From contig NZ_FNDY01000011.1 in NCBI RefSeq assembly GCF_900099895.1, positions 1 through 64,000 on the forward strand: 64,000 bases of DNA, given 5' to 3'. This stretch comes from Paenibacillus naphthalenovorans. Lineage in GTDB: Bacteria > Bacillota > Bacilli > Paenibacillales > NBRC-103111. The number at the start of each line of letters is the position of its first letter. Within the stretch, counting starts at the first letter, position 1. The notes under the pieces are model-generated. The model worked only from the letters and a program-made list of their open reading frames with translations. It was not told the origin of the DNA and searched no databases. Made by a program: the position numbers and the translations under genes. Positions 51,368 through 58,888 of this stretch are shown piece by piece.

Positions 51368-51416
51368 TACTGTTTAGTATTTATATACTATATGGTATGT
51401 TAATGTTATATAGTAT
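51368..51416. promoter_or_regulatory. Candidate TetR operator between ctaB and tetR
   Basis: ATACTATAT (51385-51393) and ATATAGTAT (51408-51416) form a perfect 9-base inverted repeat with a 14-base spacer. ATACT...AGTAT at 51368-51381 adds a partial extra half-site pair. It lies 32 bases before the TetR ATG and 83 bases before ctaB, the usual position for a divergent autorepressor. Confidence 0.6.
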
Positions 51417-51447
51417 GATTGTCAAGAGAAAGAGGGAGGGAAGAGAA

Positions 51448-52053
51448 ATGATCAGACGAAGATTAACCCATGAGGAGCGAAAAAAGGAGACTCGGCAATT
51501 ACTTTTAGAATCAGCTGTCGAGACCTTTGCTCAATTAGGCTTTCACGGAGCTTCTGTTGATAAAATTGCAGAACATGCCGGATTTAGCAAAGGGGCGGTT
51601 TATGCTCATTTTAATTCCAAAGAAGAGCTCTTTCTAGCCATATTGGAACAACAAATGAAATTACATGTGAACAACATCCATCAAGTAATAGACCAACAGC
51701 ATTCATTTTCACATTTTATCGAAACCATGGATGAATATTTCCTTTCAGTTAGGCAGGAAAATCGAACATGGAGCATGCTTAACATGGAATTTTTTCTTTA
51801 TGCGATGCGTGAAGAATCGGTACGTCATAAATGGTCTAACCTGATAACAGAATCGGTGGAGCAAATTTCCAAGGCCATTGAGAAATTGAAGTCGAAAGAA
51901 AATCATAAGTCTACTCTGTCTACGAATGAACTGGCTTGGACGATTCTTTCGTTAGAAAATGGGTTGGCTATATTTTACTATATTAGCGAAGACCGTGTGC
52001 CCCGTAATTTATATGGAAAAGCACTGCAAAATATGCTCCTGTCCACACGTTAG
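51448..52053 (+). CDS. TetR/AcrR family transcriptional regulator
   Basis: TetR-type regulator, 201 residues from the ATG at 51448, which follows AGAGGGAGGGAAG. The N-terminal HTH reads ESAVETFAQLGFHGASVDKIAEHAGFSKGAVYAHFNSKEELF and is a textbook match. The C-terminal helical domain (about 60-200) resembles the TetR_C_6/7-like groups and its ligand is unknown. Divergent from ctaB, so it may control heme O synthesis, which would be unusual; equally the pairing may be coincidental. Confidence 0.9.
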   Translation: MIRRRLTHEERKKETRQLLLESAVETFAQLGFHGASVDKIAEHAGFSKGAVYAHFNSKEELFLAILEQQMKLHVNNIHQVIDQQHSFSHFIETMDEYFLSVRQENRTWSMLNMEFFLYAMREESVRHKWSNLITESVEQISKAIEKLKSKENHKSTLSTNELAWTILSLENGLAIFYYISEDRVPRNLYGKALQNMLLSTR

Positions 52054-52248
52054 AAAAATAAGAAAACCCTCTAATCGAAATTGGAGTATGAGATTTTCAA
52101 TGAGACTTCTGAAGATCGCAGCGGCTGCTGCCGCATTCCGTTTCTCTATACGGCACAAATAGGTTTTACCGACCCAAAGGGTATGTCATAATGATCGTGA
52201 AAACGAATACATGCCGGCCGGAAAATTCTGTTCAAGGTGGTGTTTTCT

Positions 52249-53004
52249 TTGGCGCAAAAAGAACCTCTTTCTTCCGTTAACAATGCGATCCGTATCTTGC
52301 GGGAATTTACTTTAGCGGATAAGGAGCTCGGCATCACGGAATTGAGCAAGCGTTTGGGATTGGCGAAAAGTACCATTTTCCGGTTAGTCAGCACACTCCA
52401 CGGCAACAATCTTGTAGAGAAAAACAAGTACACGCATAAATATCATTTGGGGATCGGCTCCTTCGAGCTTGGTTTTGCCGTATACCATGGCAATGAGCTG
52501 CGCTCGATCGCTGCGCCCCTTCTAAACAAGCTGATGACAACCTACCGTGAGGCGGTTCATTTAGGTGTCTATGATCGCGGAGAAGTCGTATTTTTATGCA
52601 AAATGGTTCCTGACGATCATCATGGAACCGTATCGAAAATAGGAAAACGCATACCAAGCCACTGCACCGCTTCAGGCAAAGTGCTTCTTGCCGTCCAGGC
52701 TGAGCAGGAAATCAGCCGCGTCATTGAACAAGGACTTGACCGGCATACACACAAAACCATTACTAGCGGCGAAGCGCTCCTTGAACAACTGCGCGAAGTG
52801 CGCAAAAGCGGCTATTCTACCGGAATGTCCGAGTATAAGGACGGTATTTGCTCCATAGCCGTTCCGGTGCACAGCAGCACCGGTCTGGTCATTGCAGCCG
52901 TTAGCTTTGCCGTAACCAAATCGTATTTGTATCCCGTACAGGTACAAAACTATGTCAAAGATCTGAAAACCTGCAGCAGACTAATCACCGAGCGGCTAAG
53001 TTAA
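52249..53004 (+). CDS. IclR family transcriptional regulator
   Basis: IclR-type regulator, 251 residues. N-terminal winged HTH (SSVNNAIRILREFTLADKEL, ITELSKRLGLAKSTIFRLVS) and C-terminal effector domain (RSIAAPLLNKLMTTYREAVHLGVYD, CTASGKVLLA, GMSEYKDGICSIAVPV). TTG at 52249 is seven bases after AAGGTGG. IclR proteins commonly control aromatic and organic-acid catabolism. It converges on the Zn-alcohol dehydrogenase that ends the Rieske cluster, making it the likely regulator of that cluster. The 52054-52248 gap before it has no gene. Confidence 0.9.
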   Translation: MAQKEPLSSVNNAIRILREFTLADKELGITELSKRLGLAKSTIFRLVSTLHGNNLVEKNKYTHKYHLGIGSFELGFAVYHGNELRSIAAPLLNKLMTTYREAVHLGVYDRGEVVFLCKMVPDDHHGTVSKIGKRIPSHCTASGKVLLAVQAEQEISRVIEQGLDRHTHKTITSGEALLEQLREVRKSGYSTGMSEYKDGICSIAVPVHSSTGLVIAAVSFAVTKSYLYPVQVQNYVKDLKTCSRLITERLS

Positions 53005-53042
53005 GATATGCCTGATCCGATACGTGATATTGTTGCCGATTT

Positions 53043-53072
53043 ACGGGATGGATTCGATCCATCCCGTTATTT
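53043..53072 (+). terminator. Terminator after the IclR gene
   Basis: ACGGGATGGAT (53043-53053) / ATCCATCCCGT (53057-53067) with a TCG loop, followed by TATTTATT. The 11-base perfect stem also suits the convergent minus-strand transcript. Confidence 0.7.
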
Positions 53073-53094
53073 ATTGTTCCATTATCTTTTTCCA

Positions 53095-54195
53095 TTATCT
53101 TTTCTTCCCGGGCGATACGGTGACAAGAAGCGGACCGGGTTCGCCTTCTCCCCCCGCCGTTTTTAAAGCCAAGTCCGTTTCCTCCAAAGCGAAATCGTGA
53201 GAATTCATGATCCGCAGCGGAAATTTGCCCGATGCGATAAAATCGACGGCCATTTGTACCGATGTATAGCTGTGTCCCCTTACGCCTTTAAGCTGAAGTG
53301 TTTTCGTGATGACCGAGTCGATATCGAATTCGGGGATCTTCGTATATTTGTAAGCTCCAAACATGACCATACCGCCACGGCCGGCCGCAGCCACGGAGGA
53401 GATGACCGGCTCTGACCCGCCGGAGGTTACATCGATAACCACATCGGCCATCCGGCCGCCTGTGATTTCATGGACCCGATCTTCTAAACTTTCGGCTTGA
53501 ATATTCACGATATGATCTGCACCGAGGCGTCTGGACAATTCAAGCCGCTTCATACTGGTAAATCGTCCGGTGACGATCACGCATTCAGCCCCGGCCGTCT
53601 TGGCCGCAAGGGTACAAGCCAACCCTTGCTGGCCGGGCCCCTGAATGACCACCGTTTTCCCCGGGCCTACACCGCCCTGCAGCAGCATCCATTCAAACCC
53701 GTTGGCCAGAGGCAAGGTGAGGGCGGCTTCTTCCGGAAGAACATGCTCAGGCATGGCATGCAGCACCGAGTTCGGATGAAGATACATAAACTCGCTGAAG
53801 CCGCCCCATAAGGACGGCTGCCGATCCACAGGCGTAGCACCGTATCGGATACCGCCGGTTCTCGGATCCGTCGACGGGCAGGAGCGATACATGCCTATCC
53901 GGCAGAAAGAGCATTGGCCGCAAGGGATATATTCCTCGAGTGCCACCCGATCCCCCTCCTTCACCCCCCAACGCGCAGCCGCCTTTTCCCCTACCCGCTC
54001 AATAAAGCCGACGATATGGTGACCCAGTATGCGGGGAGATTGCGATTTCTTATAGTAGGACACATCCGTTCCGCACACGCCTACGGTTTCGATGCGAAGC
54101 AGTCCGGAATCCTCCGTTGCCTCCGGCAGGTCAAATTCCCGCAGCTCCGTCCTTTGAACTCCGGCCGCAACTGCGGCCAATGAGGTTCGCTTCAT
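53095..54195 (-). CDS. Zinc-dependent alcohol dehydrogenase family protein
   Basis: Medium-chain dehydrogenase, 366 residues. Catalytic-zinc Cys41 in VCGTDVSYY and His59 in LGHHIVGF; note that the usual GHE motif is GHH here, with His60 in place of Glu. The structural-zinc cysteines are complete: C92, C95, C98 and C106. The NAD domain shows VIQGPGQQGLACTLAAK. AAAGGAGG before the ATG. Last gene of the Rieske cluster, where it could oxidise a cis-dihydrodiol or an alcohol intermediate; in phthalate operons that step usually uses a different family, so this is inference. Confidence 0.87.
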   Translation of the reverse strand: MKRTSLAAVAAGVQRTELREFDLPEATEDSGLLRIETVGVCGTDVSYYKKSQSPRILGHHIVGFIERVGEKAAARWGVKEGDRVALEEYIPCGQCSFCRIGMYRSCPSTDPRTGGIRYGATPVDRQPSLWGGFSEFMYLHPNSVLHAMPEHVLPEEAALTLPLANGFEWMLLQGGVGPGKTVVIQGPGQQGLACTLAAKTAGAECVIVTGRFTSMKRLELSRRLGADHIVNIQAESLEDRVHEITGGRMADVVIDVTSGGSEPVISSVAAAGRGGMVMFGAYKYTKIPEFDIDSVITKTLQLKGVRGHSYTSVQMAVDFIASGKFPLRIMNSHDFALEETDLALKTAGGEGEPGPLLVTVSPGKKR

Positions 54196-54289
54196 GAAAT
54201 CAGCCTCCTTTCCTTCATCCTCATGGTTTACCCCGCCTTAGATAAGTGCTGCTCGGAAATGGTCGGCGTTTTCTTTGGACCTTGTACCA

Positions 54290-55282
54290 TTAGATGGTGT
54301 ACTGCTCCAAGGTCGACTTCACAAATAAATCTTCCACTGAAAGCTTGGTTTTGATAAGCCCCTGTTCATGAGAATAGTGGACCAACGCTTCCAAGGCAGC
54401 GCGGTTTCTCTCTAATCCGTAAGGCCAGAAATCATCGCCCATCAGTTGCTTCGTCCGTTCGACTTCCGGCACCAGCCAAGGCAGCGTCACTTTTAAGGCC
54501 GCGGTTTGATTGAAGCCCTCGTACACCTTGTTCTTGGCTTCGACGAACGCCTGATACAGGTTTTGCGCAGCCCACGGGTACCGTTCCAGAATTTCGTTGC
54601 GAATAGCCACAACATGCATAATCGGGAAAATGCCGGTTTTGCGGAAATAATCTTTTTCAACGGATACGTAATCTTCGAACAGACGTTTTACGCGCGGCGA
54701 CCCCTTCAAGAAGCAGGACGGCGCCCGAGGAGCAATAAACGCGTCCAGATCGCCGTTCTCCAGCATTTGGTTTAGTGTCTGCTCCGGACCGATCGGCTGC
54801 AGGCGAATGTCCGCGGGCAGCTCCAGCTTGAACTTTTCGACACGACCGGGCGTCTCCTGCCCTCCATAGAACCACTCCACCTCGGTCGGATGAACACCGT
54901 ATTCATGCTGCAAAAATCCGCGAATCCAGACGCAAGCGGTCAACTGATACTCGGGAATACCGATGCGCTTGCCTTTTAACTCCTCCGGTCGACGGATTCC
55001 CGCTTCAACATTCACATAAACCCCCGAATGACGGAAAAACCGCGACGGAAATACCGGAATGGCCGTAAAATGGGGAAATCCGCGGTCCCTCGCAAGAAGA
55101 TAGGAAGAAGCAGACAGCTCGGCAACATCGAATTCCTGGTGGCGCATCATGCGGAAAAACGTTTCTTCCACCGGCATGCTGAGAAAGTTCAGTTCAATGC
55201 CCTTGGGACGGACGGAGCCGTCCATTAACGCTTGAACACGATCGTAGTCCCAGCAGGCGAAGCTTAAATTCAGTTTAGCCAT
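54290..55282 (-). CDS. 4,5-dihydroxyphthalate decarboxylase-like protein
   Basis: 330-residue protein that looks like 4,5-dihydroxyphthalate decarboxylase (Pht5/OphC), an enzyme family with a type-2 periplasmic-binding fold. Typical stretches: LNLSFACWDYDRVQALMDG, PKGIELNFLSMPVEETFFRM, EFDVAELSASSYLLARD, PVFPSRFFRHSGVYVN and LKGKRIGIPEYQLTACVWIRG. There is no signal peptide or lipobox, which argues for a cytoplasmic enzyme and not a transport receptor. TAAGGAGG before the ATG. It is in a cluster with a phthalate-dioxygenase-like Rieske protein and an MFS permease, as in pht operons. Activity on dihydroxyphthalate itself is not proven. Confidence 0.78.
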   Translation of the reverse strand: MAKLNLSFACWDYDRVQALMDGSVRPKGIELNFLSMPVEETFFRMMRHQEFDVAELSASSYLLARDRGFPHFTAIPVFPSRFFRHSGVYVNVEAGIRRPEELKGKRIGIPEYQLTACVWIRGFLQHEYGVHPTEVEWFYGGQETPGRVEKFKLELPADIRLQPIGPEQTLNQMLENGDLDAFIAPRAPSCFLKGSPRVKRLFEDYVSVEKDYFRKTGIFPIMHVVAIRNEILERYPWAAQNLYQAFVEAKNKVYEGFNQTAALKVTLPWLVPEVERTKQLMGDDFWPYGLERNRAALEALVHYSHEQGLIKTKLSVEDLFVKSTLEQYTI

Positions 55283-55293
55283 GGAAATCCTCC

Positions 55294-56553
55294 TTATGTA
55301 GATATGGAATGGTGATTACCGGTTGATGACTCCTCTTGTGGCGCAAACCAAATGAGCAGGTTCGCAATGATAATCGTACCGGCCACAAAATAAAATGCCG
55401 CAAATAAACCGAACTTGTCGGAAATGATGCCTCCAAGCAAGGGGGATACCGATTGGCCCAGGGACTGCATGCCGAACAGGATGCCTATGCTGGTCCCGGC
55501 CATTTTTTGGGGAGACGATTCCATTAGCCAAGCCTGCATCACGGGACGGACCGCATAGAGAAAAAATCCGAGAACCGCGATAAATACGATGAACAACGGC
55601 GATTTGCCAAAAGCCGCCATAGCAATCAAAATAACGGCGGATACCGTCATGCTTGTCGTCAATACCTTTTTGCGTCCCCATTTATCGGACAAATGACCGG
55701 ATATCGGAGCGGCGATAAAGCCTCCCATCTGGAGCAGGAATATGCCTGATCCGACCCACAAAGGGGAAAAATCCAGCTCATGCGCCAAATACAACGGAAG
55801 AAAGGTAAGCAGCGCGTTTTGCGTCATGGAACGGAAGGCGGAGCTCGTTGAAATGAGCACCAGGCTGCGGTTTTGTACCAGTCCCTTCAGTCCGTTGAAA
55901 TATTCCTTTACGGTTTGTCCCTGCTTCTCCTCGCCAGCCCTCGCCTTTTGTTTTTTGAGGTCCAATGATGAATTCCGCAGCATGATCACAATAAGCAGCG
56001 CGATGATCACGCCGGGAACGATATTGAGCACAACGATTTGCCTCCATGTAAATAGAGCCAGCATCGCACCTATCGCAAGCGGGGCGAGCGCATCGCCTGC
56101 ATGGGCTCCCATGCCGTGAACCGAGAGGACAAAGCCTCTCCGCTCCGGATAGCGCTGCGATAATGCAGGGATCGCCGTCGGATGCCACAGGTTGTTGCCT
56201 ATGCCGACCAGCGAGATGCAAAGAAGCAGCATCCAGTAGGTACTCGTGAAATTCATGAACAAGTAGGGAAATCCGACCCAGAAGAGCGATAGTGCCATCA
56301 GAAGACCTTTTTTGCCGACCGTATCGACCAGCATGCCTCCCGGCACATTGGAAATCGTGCTCGCCATATATTGAAACGTAATGAGCATGCCGGTTTCGGT
56401 ATAGCTGAGTCCCAGCTCTTGGCCAATCACCGGAAGCAGCATATAAAAGGTGGCCGGATACCAATGGGTTAATCCGTGACCGATCGTGATCAGCCACATG
56501 TCCTTCAAGGAAGGCGACGGCGATGCTGCGACGGGTTCAGTCGATTCGCTCAA
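55294..56553 (-). CDS. MFS transporter of the catabolic cluster
   Basis: Major facilitator permease, 419 residues with twelve predicted helices. It shows ITIGHGLTHWYPATFYMLLPVIG in helix 1, GGMLVDTVGKKGLL in loop 2-3 and GHLSDKWGRKKVLT in loop 8-9. The TTG at 56553 is ten bases after AAGGAGGG; the longer frame to 56613 runs into the preceding gene. It sits between the truncated KARI gene and the decarboxylase-like gene, so it probably imports the substrate (or exports a product) of the Rieske pathway. Confidence 0.84.
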   Translation of the reverse strand: MSESTEPVAASPSPSLKDMWLITIGHGLTHWYPATFYMLLPVIGQELGLSYTETGMLITFQYMASTISNVPGGMLVDTVGKKGLLMALSLFWVGFPYLFMNFTSTYWMLLLCISLVGIGNNLWHPTAIPALSQRYPERRGFVLSVHGMGAHAGDALAPLAIGAMLALFTWRQIVVLNIVPGVIIALLIVIMLRNSSLDLKKQKARAGEEKQGQTVKEYFNGLKGLVQNRSLVLISTSSAFRSMTQNALLTFLPLYLAHELDFSPLWVGSGIFLLQMGGFIAAPISGHLSDKWGRKKVLTTSMTVSAVILIAMAAFGKSPLFIVFIAVLGFFLYAVRPVMQAWLMESSPQKMAGTSIGILFGMQSLGQSVSPLLGGIISDKFGLFAAFYFVAGTIIIANLLIWFAPQEESSTGNHHSIST

Positions 56554-56575
56554 ACGATGAAATCCCTCCTTTGGT

Positions 56576-56794
56576 TTACCACACTTGTATGATGTCGGAA
56601 GCTCCGACCGCATTCCACAGGTTCATCACCTTAAAGCCGTCCTGCTCGGCACGAGGCCACATAACATCCCTTTCACGCAAGCCGATCACGACCTCATAGC
56701 CTTGCTCGCGCAGCCGCTTTGCATATTCGGCCCCGTCCTCGCTGTAGCCAAGTACGGCAATTGTTTTTCCTGCAAATTTTTTAGGCATCGCCAT
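56576..56794 (-). CDS. Truncated ketol-acid reductoisomerase N-domain-like protein
   Basis: 72 residues that match only the first part of the NADP-binding domain of ketol-acid reductoisomerase (IlvC/KARI): FAGKTIAVLGYSEDGAEYAK (Rossmann strand with GYSEDG in place of GYGSQG), VVIGLRERDVMWPRAEQDGF, then AVGASDIIQVW-stop. The next expected residues (PDE and onward) and the whole catalytic knotted domain are absent. The ribosome binding site GAGGGGAGAC is good, and the stop is only 19 bases from the MFS start, with no spare DNA. It may be a deletion remnant or a small Rossmann-domain protein that is still made. Confidence 0.6.
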   Translation of the reverse strand: MAMPKKFAGKTIAVLGYSEDGAEYAKRLREQGYEVVIGLRERDVMWPRAEQDGFKVMNLWNAVGASDIIQVW

Positions 56795-56827
56795 GGCGTC
56801 TCCCCTCTCTGCCAAGCCAATCGGAAG

Positions 56828-57517
56828 TTATTGCCGTAGTTTTACTTCATAATAATCCCATACCTTGCGGTAGAGGGCTGGCTTCCCTAAATGACGGGCA
56901 CAGGCCTCGATTTCCTGATCGTTCAGCTCATAGGGCATGCCCAAAGCTTGAGCCCTGTACTGGCGCTGAGCGTTCTCTTCCAAGTAAATGCACAAGGCGA
57001 ACGCCTCCTCGAGCGTGGAGCCGGTGATGACGCTTCCGTGAGATTTTAACAGCATCGTGCGGCTGCCCCCGAGCGCCTCGGCCAACCGGCCGCCCAGCTC
57101 CGAAGTGTTTATGGAATCCACGCGGTCAAACGTCGAAATCTCCCCCAAAAGAGCTGCTTGAGGAAAAACAGGCTTAAGCGGTGTTCCCGTTAGACTGAAC
57201 AAGGTCGACCAGCGGGGATGGGCATGGATCACAGCCTGTACGTCGGGCCGTTTTTTATAGATTTCCGTGTGGATGTGATATTCCATCGGCGGGACTTCGC
57301 TCCCTTCCAACGGCGTGCCGTGTACATCCATAATGACGATATCCCCGGCGCTCAAATCGTTCCGGGCACTTGGTCCCGAATTGATCAGGATATGCTCCGT
57401 ACCGGGAATACGCACGCTGCAGTGGCCGTTAAAGTCGATGATCTCTGCCCGTTCCAGCATCAGAATGCATTGTACCAAGCTCATTTTTAATGATTCCAAA
57501 CCGGCAGCGAGTACCAT
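56828..57517 (-). CDS. Class II aldolase/adducin family protein
   Basis: Zn-dependent class II aldolase/adducin family protein, 229 residues. HIHTEIY from 81 with the probable catalytic Glu85, zinc-binding HAH at 98-100 and His160 in KSHGSV. The family includes fuculose- and ribulose-phosphate aldolases and also aromatic decarboxylases such as 3,4-dihydroxyphthalate 2-decarboxylase of Gram-positive phthalate degraders. With a Rieske oxygenase next door, a decarboxylase or aldolase on a hydroxylated aromatic is more likely than a sugar aldolase. AGGGGAGGAAC precedes the ATG. Confidence 0.86.
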   Translation of the reverse strand: MVLAAGLESLKMSLVQCILMLERAEIIDFNGHCSVRIPGTEHILINSGPSARNDLSAGDIVIMDVHGTPLEGSEVPPMEYHIHTEIYKKRPDVQAVIHAHPRWSTLFSLTGTPLKPVFPQAALLGEISTFDRVDSINTSELGGRLAEALGGSRTMLLKSHGSVITGSTLEEAFALCIYLEENAQRQYRAQALGMPYELNDQEIEACARHLGKPALYRKVWDYYEVKLRQ

Positions 57518-57547
57518 ATTCGTTCCTCCCCTTTGCTAATGGGCCGC

Positions 57548-58822
57548 CTAGAATTTGGCTGTCATTTCTTCGAACAGCGCCTCTTTCCAATCCACACCCT
57601 TGGGCAGAAATTGATCGCAGCCTCTAACCCTGCTGTGTGTTTCCGGATCCGCCCCGCGCGGCGTTTTACCCGCCTCCACGTCTCTGGTCGCCTCCAAAAG
57701 CAGCTGGCGCGCCGCAATAATGGCGGTATCCGCGGTACCCAGCTTTTCCTTGGTGCGATCGCAGAATGGCTGCTCCATCGTTTCCTGAAGCGCGTAGTCC
57801 TGGGTGTTGATTCCGGAGATGCCGGTAAAGGTTTCGGTTCGCTGCACCTCACGGTCAATGAGATAATCGTTGGAAGGATTGCGCACCAGTTTATACCCCG
57901 GCAGCATATCTTCTTCTCCGCGACCGAAGTCCTTTTCGTGCTTCTTCACAAATTCAGGAGTGAATGGAATATGGACATCCGATGAGTATAAAATGTTATA
58001 CACCCATACGTTAGCGTCATCGATAGGCACCCACACATGGCCTGCGATGGACGGAAATTGCTCCATTTTACCATCGGTCCAGCGGATCATGGCACCTCTC
58101 ATTTGCTGTGCGGGCATAAGAAATTGATAAGCCCTGACATAATGGTTATCTTCCTTCAAGTCGCGAATTCCTGCGTATTTGAAGCCGTAATCGGTTTTGA
58201 CCACCTCGAGCTTTGGCGCGGTAGCCCTTGTCCGCAGCGCGTTTTTATCCGCTATGTTATTGTTATGGGCAAACGAGGAATGGGAAGTGTCAATGCCTCC
58301 TTCCAGGGCTTGCAGCCAGTTGCACGCTTCGAAGGTTTTCGATACGTTGCGGCAGTTTTCCGGAGCTCTCATCCATTCGTAATCCGGGTAACCCGGCTGC
58401 TGCTCTTTCGGCCCCATGTAGGTCCAGATGACGCCTGCTTTTTCATAGACAGGATAGGCTTTCAATTTGACGCTATGCTTGAAATCGCTGGTTGGCGGCT
58501 CGTTCGGCGTGTCCAGGCATTGACCGTTTGTATCGAACTTCCAGCCGTGATATACACAGCGGAGTCCGCATTCTTCATTGCGCCCCCAGAACAAATGGGC
58601 CCGGCGATGAGGGCAGTACGCATCGAGCAGTCCGACTTTGCCGTTCGTATCGCGAAAGGCAACCAGATCCTCCCCCAGCAGCCGGACGCGAACCGGCGGG
58701 CAATCCGCTGCCGGCAGCTCTTCGCTCAAGACGGCAGGAATCCAATAACGGCGGAACAACTCGCCCATCGGTGTTCCGGGACCTACCCTGCACAGCCTTT
58801 CGTTGTCTTCTCTTTTTAACAT
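57548..58822 (-). CDS. Rieske-type aromatic ring-hydroxylating oxygenase
   Basis: Terminal oxygenase alpha subunit of the phthalate 4,5-dioxygenase group, 424 residues. Rieske [2Fe-2S] ligands C70, H72, C89 and H92 (CPHRRAHLFWG and CVYHGWKFD). Mononuclear iron site in GIDTSHSSFAH with D178, H181 and H186, preceded by CNWLQALEGG, a strong hallmark of this group. The ATG at 58822 is six bases after AAAGGGAGAG. It needs NAD(P)H-derived electrons from a reductase (Pht2-like ferredoxin reductase), and none is encoded in this window. Second gene of the cluster, after the lipoprotein receptor. O-demethylases of the vanillate type are the main alternative. Confidence 0.88.
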   Translation of the reverse strand: MLKREDNERLCRVGPGTPMGELFRRYWIPAVLSEELPAADCPPVRVRLLGEDLVAFRDTNGKVGLLDAYCPHRRAHLFWGRNEECGLRCVYHGWKFDTNGQCLDTPNEPPTSDFKHSVKLKAYPVYEKAGVIWTYMGPKEQQPGYPDYEWMRAPENCRNVSKTFEACNWLQALEGGIDTSHSSFAHNNNIADKNALRTRATAPKLEVVKTDYGFKYAGIRDLKEDNHYVRAYQFLMPAQQMRGAMIRWTDGKMEQFPSIAGHVWVPIDDANVWVYNILYSSDVHIPFTPEFVKKHEKDFGRGEEDMLPGYKLVRNPSNDYLIDREVQRTETFTGISGINTQDYALQETMEQPFCDRTKEKLGTADTAIIAARQLLLEATRDVEAGKTPRGADPETHSRVRGCDQFLPKGVDWKEALFEEMTAKF

Positions 58823-58888
58823 AGCCATCTCTCCCTTTGATTTCTTCGACAGGGTCGACCAAATGGCACAGGCCGCTCTTATCACCTG

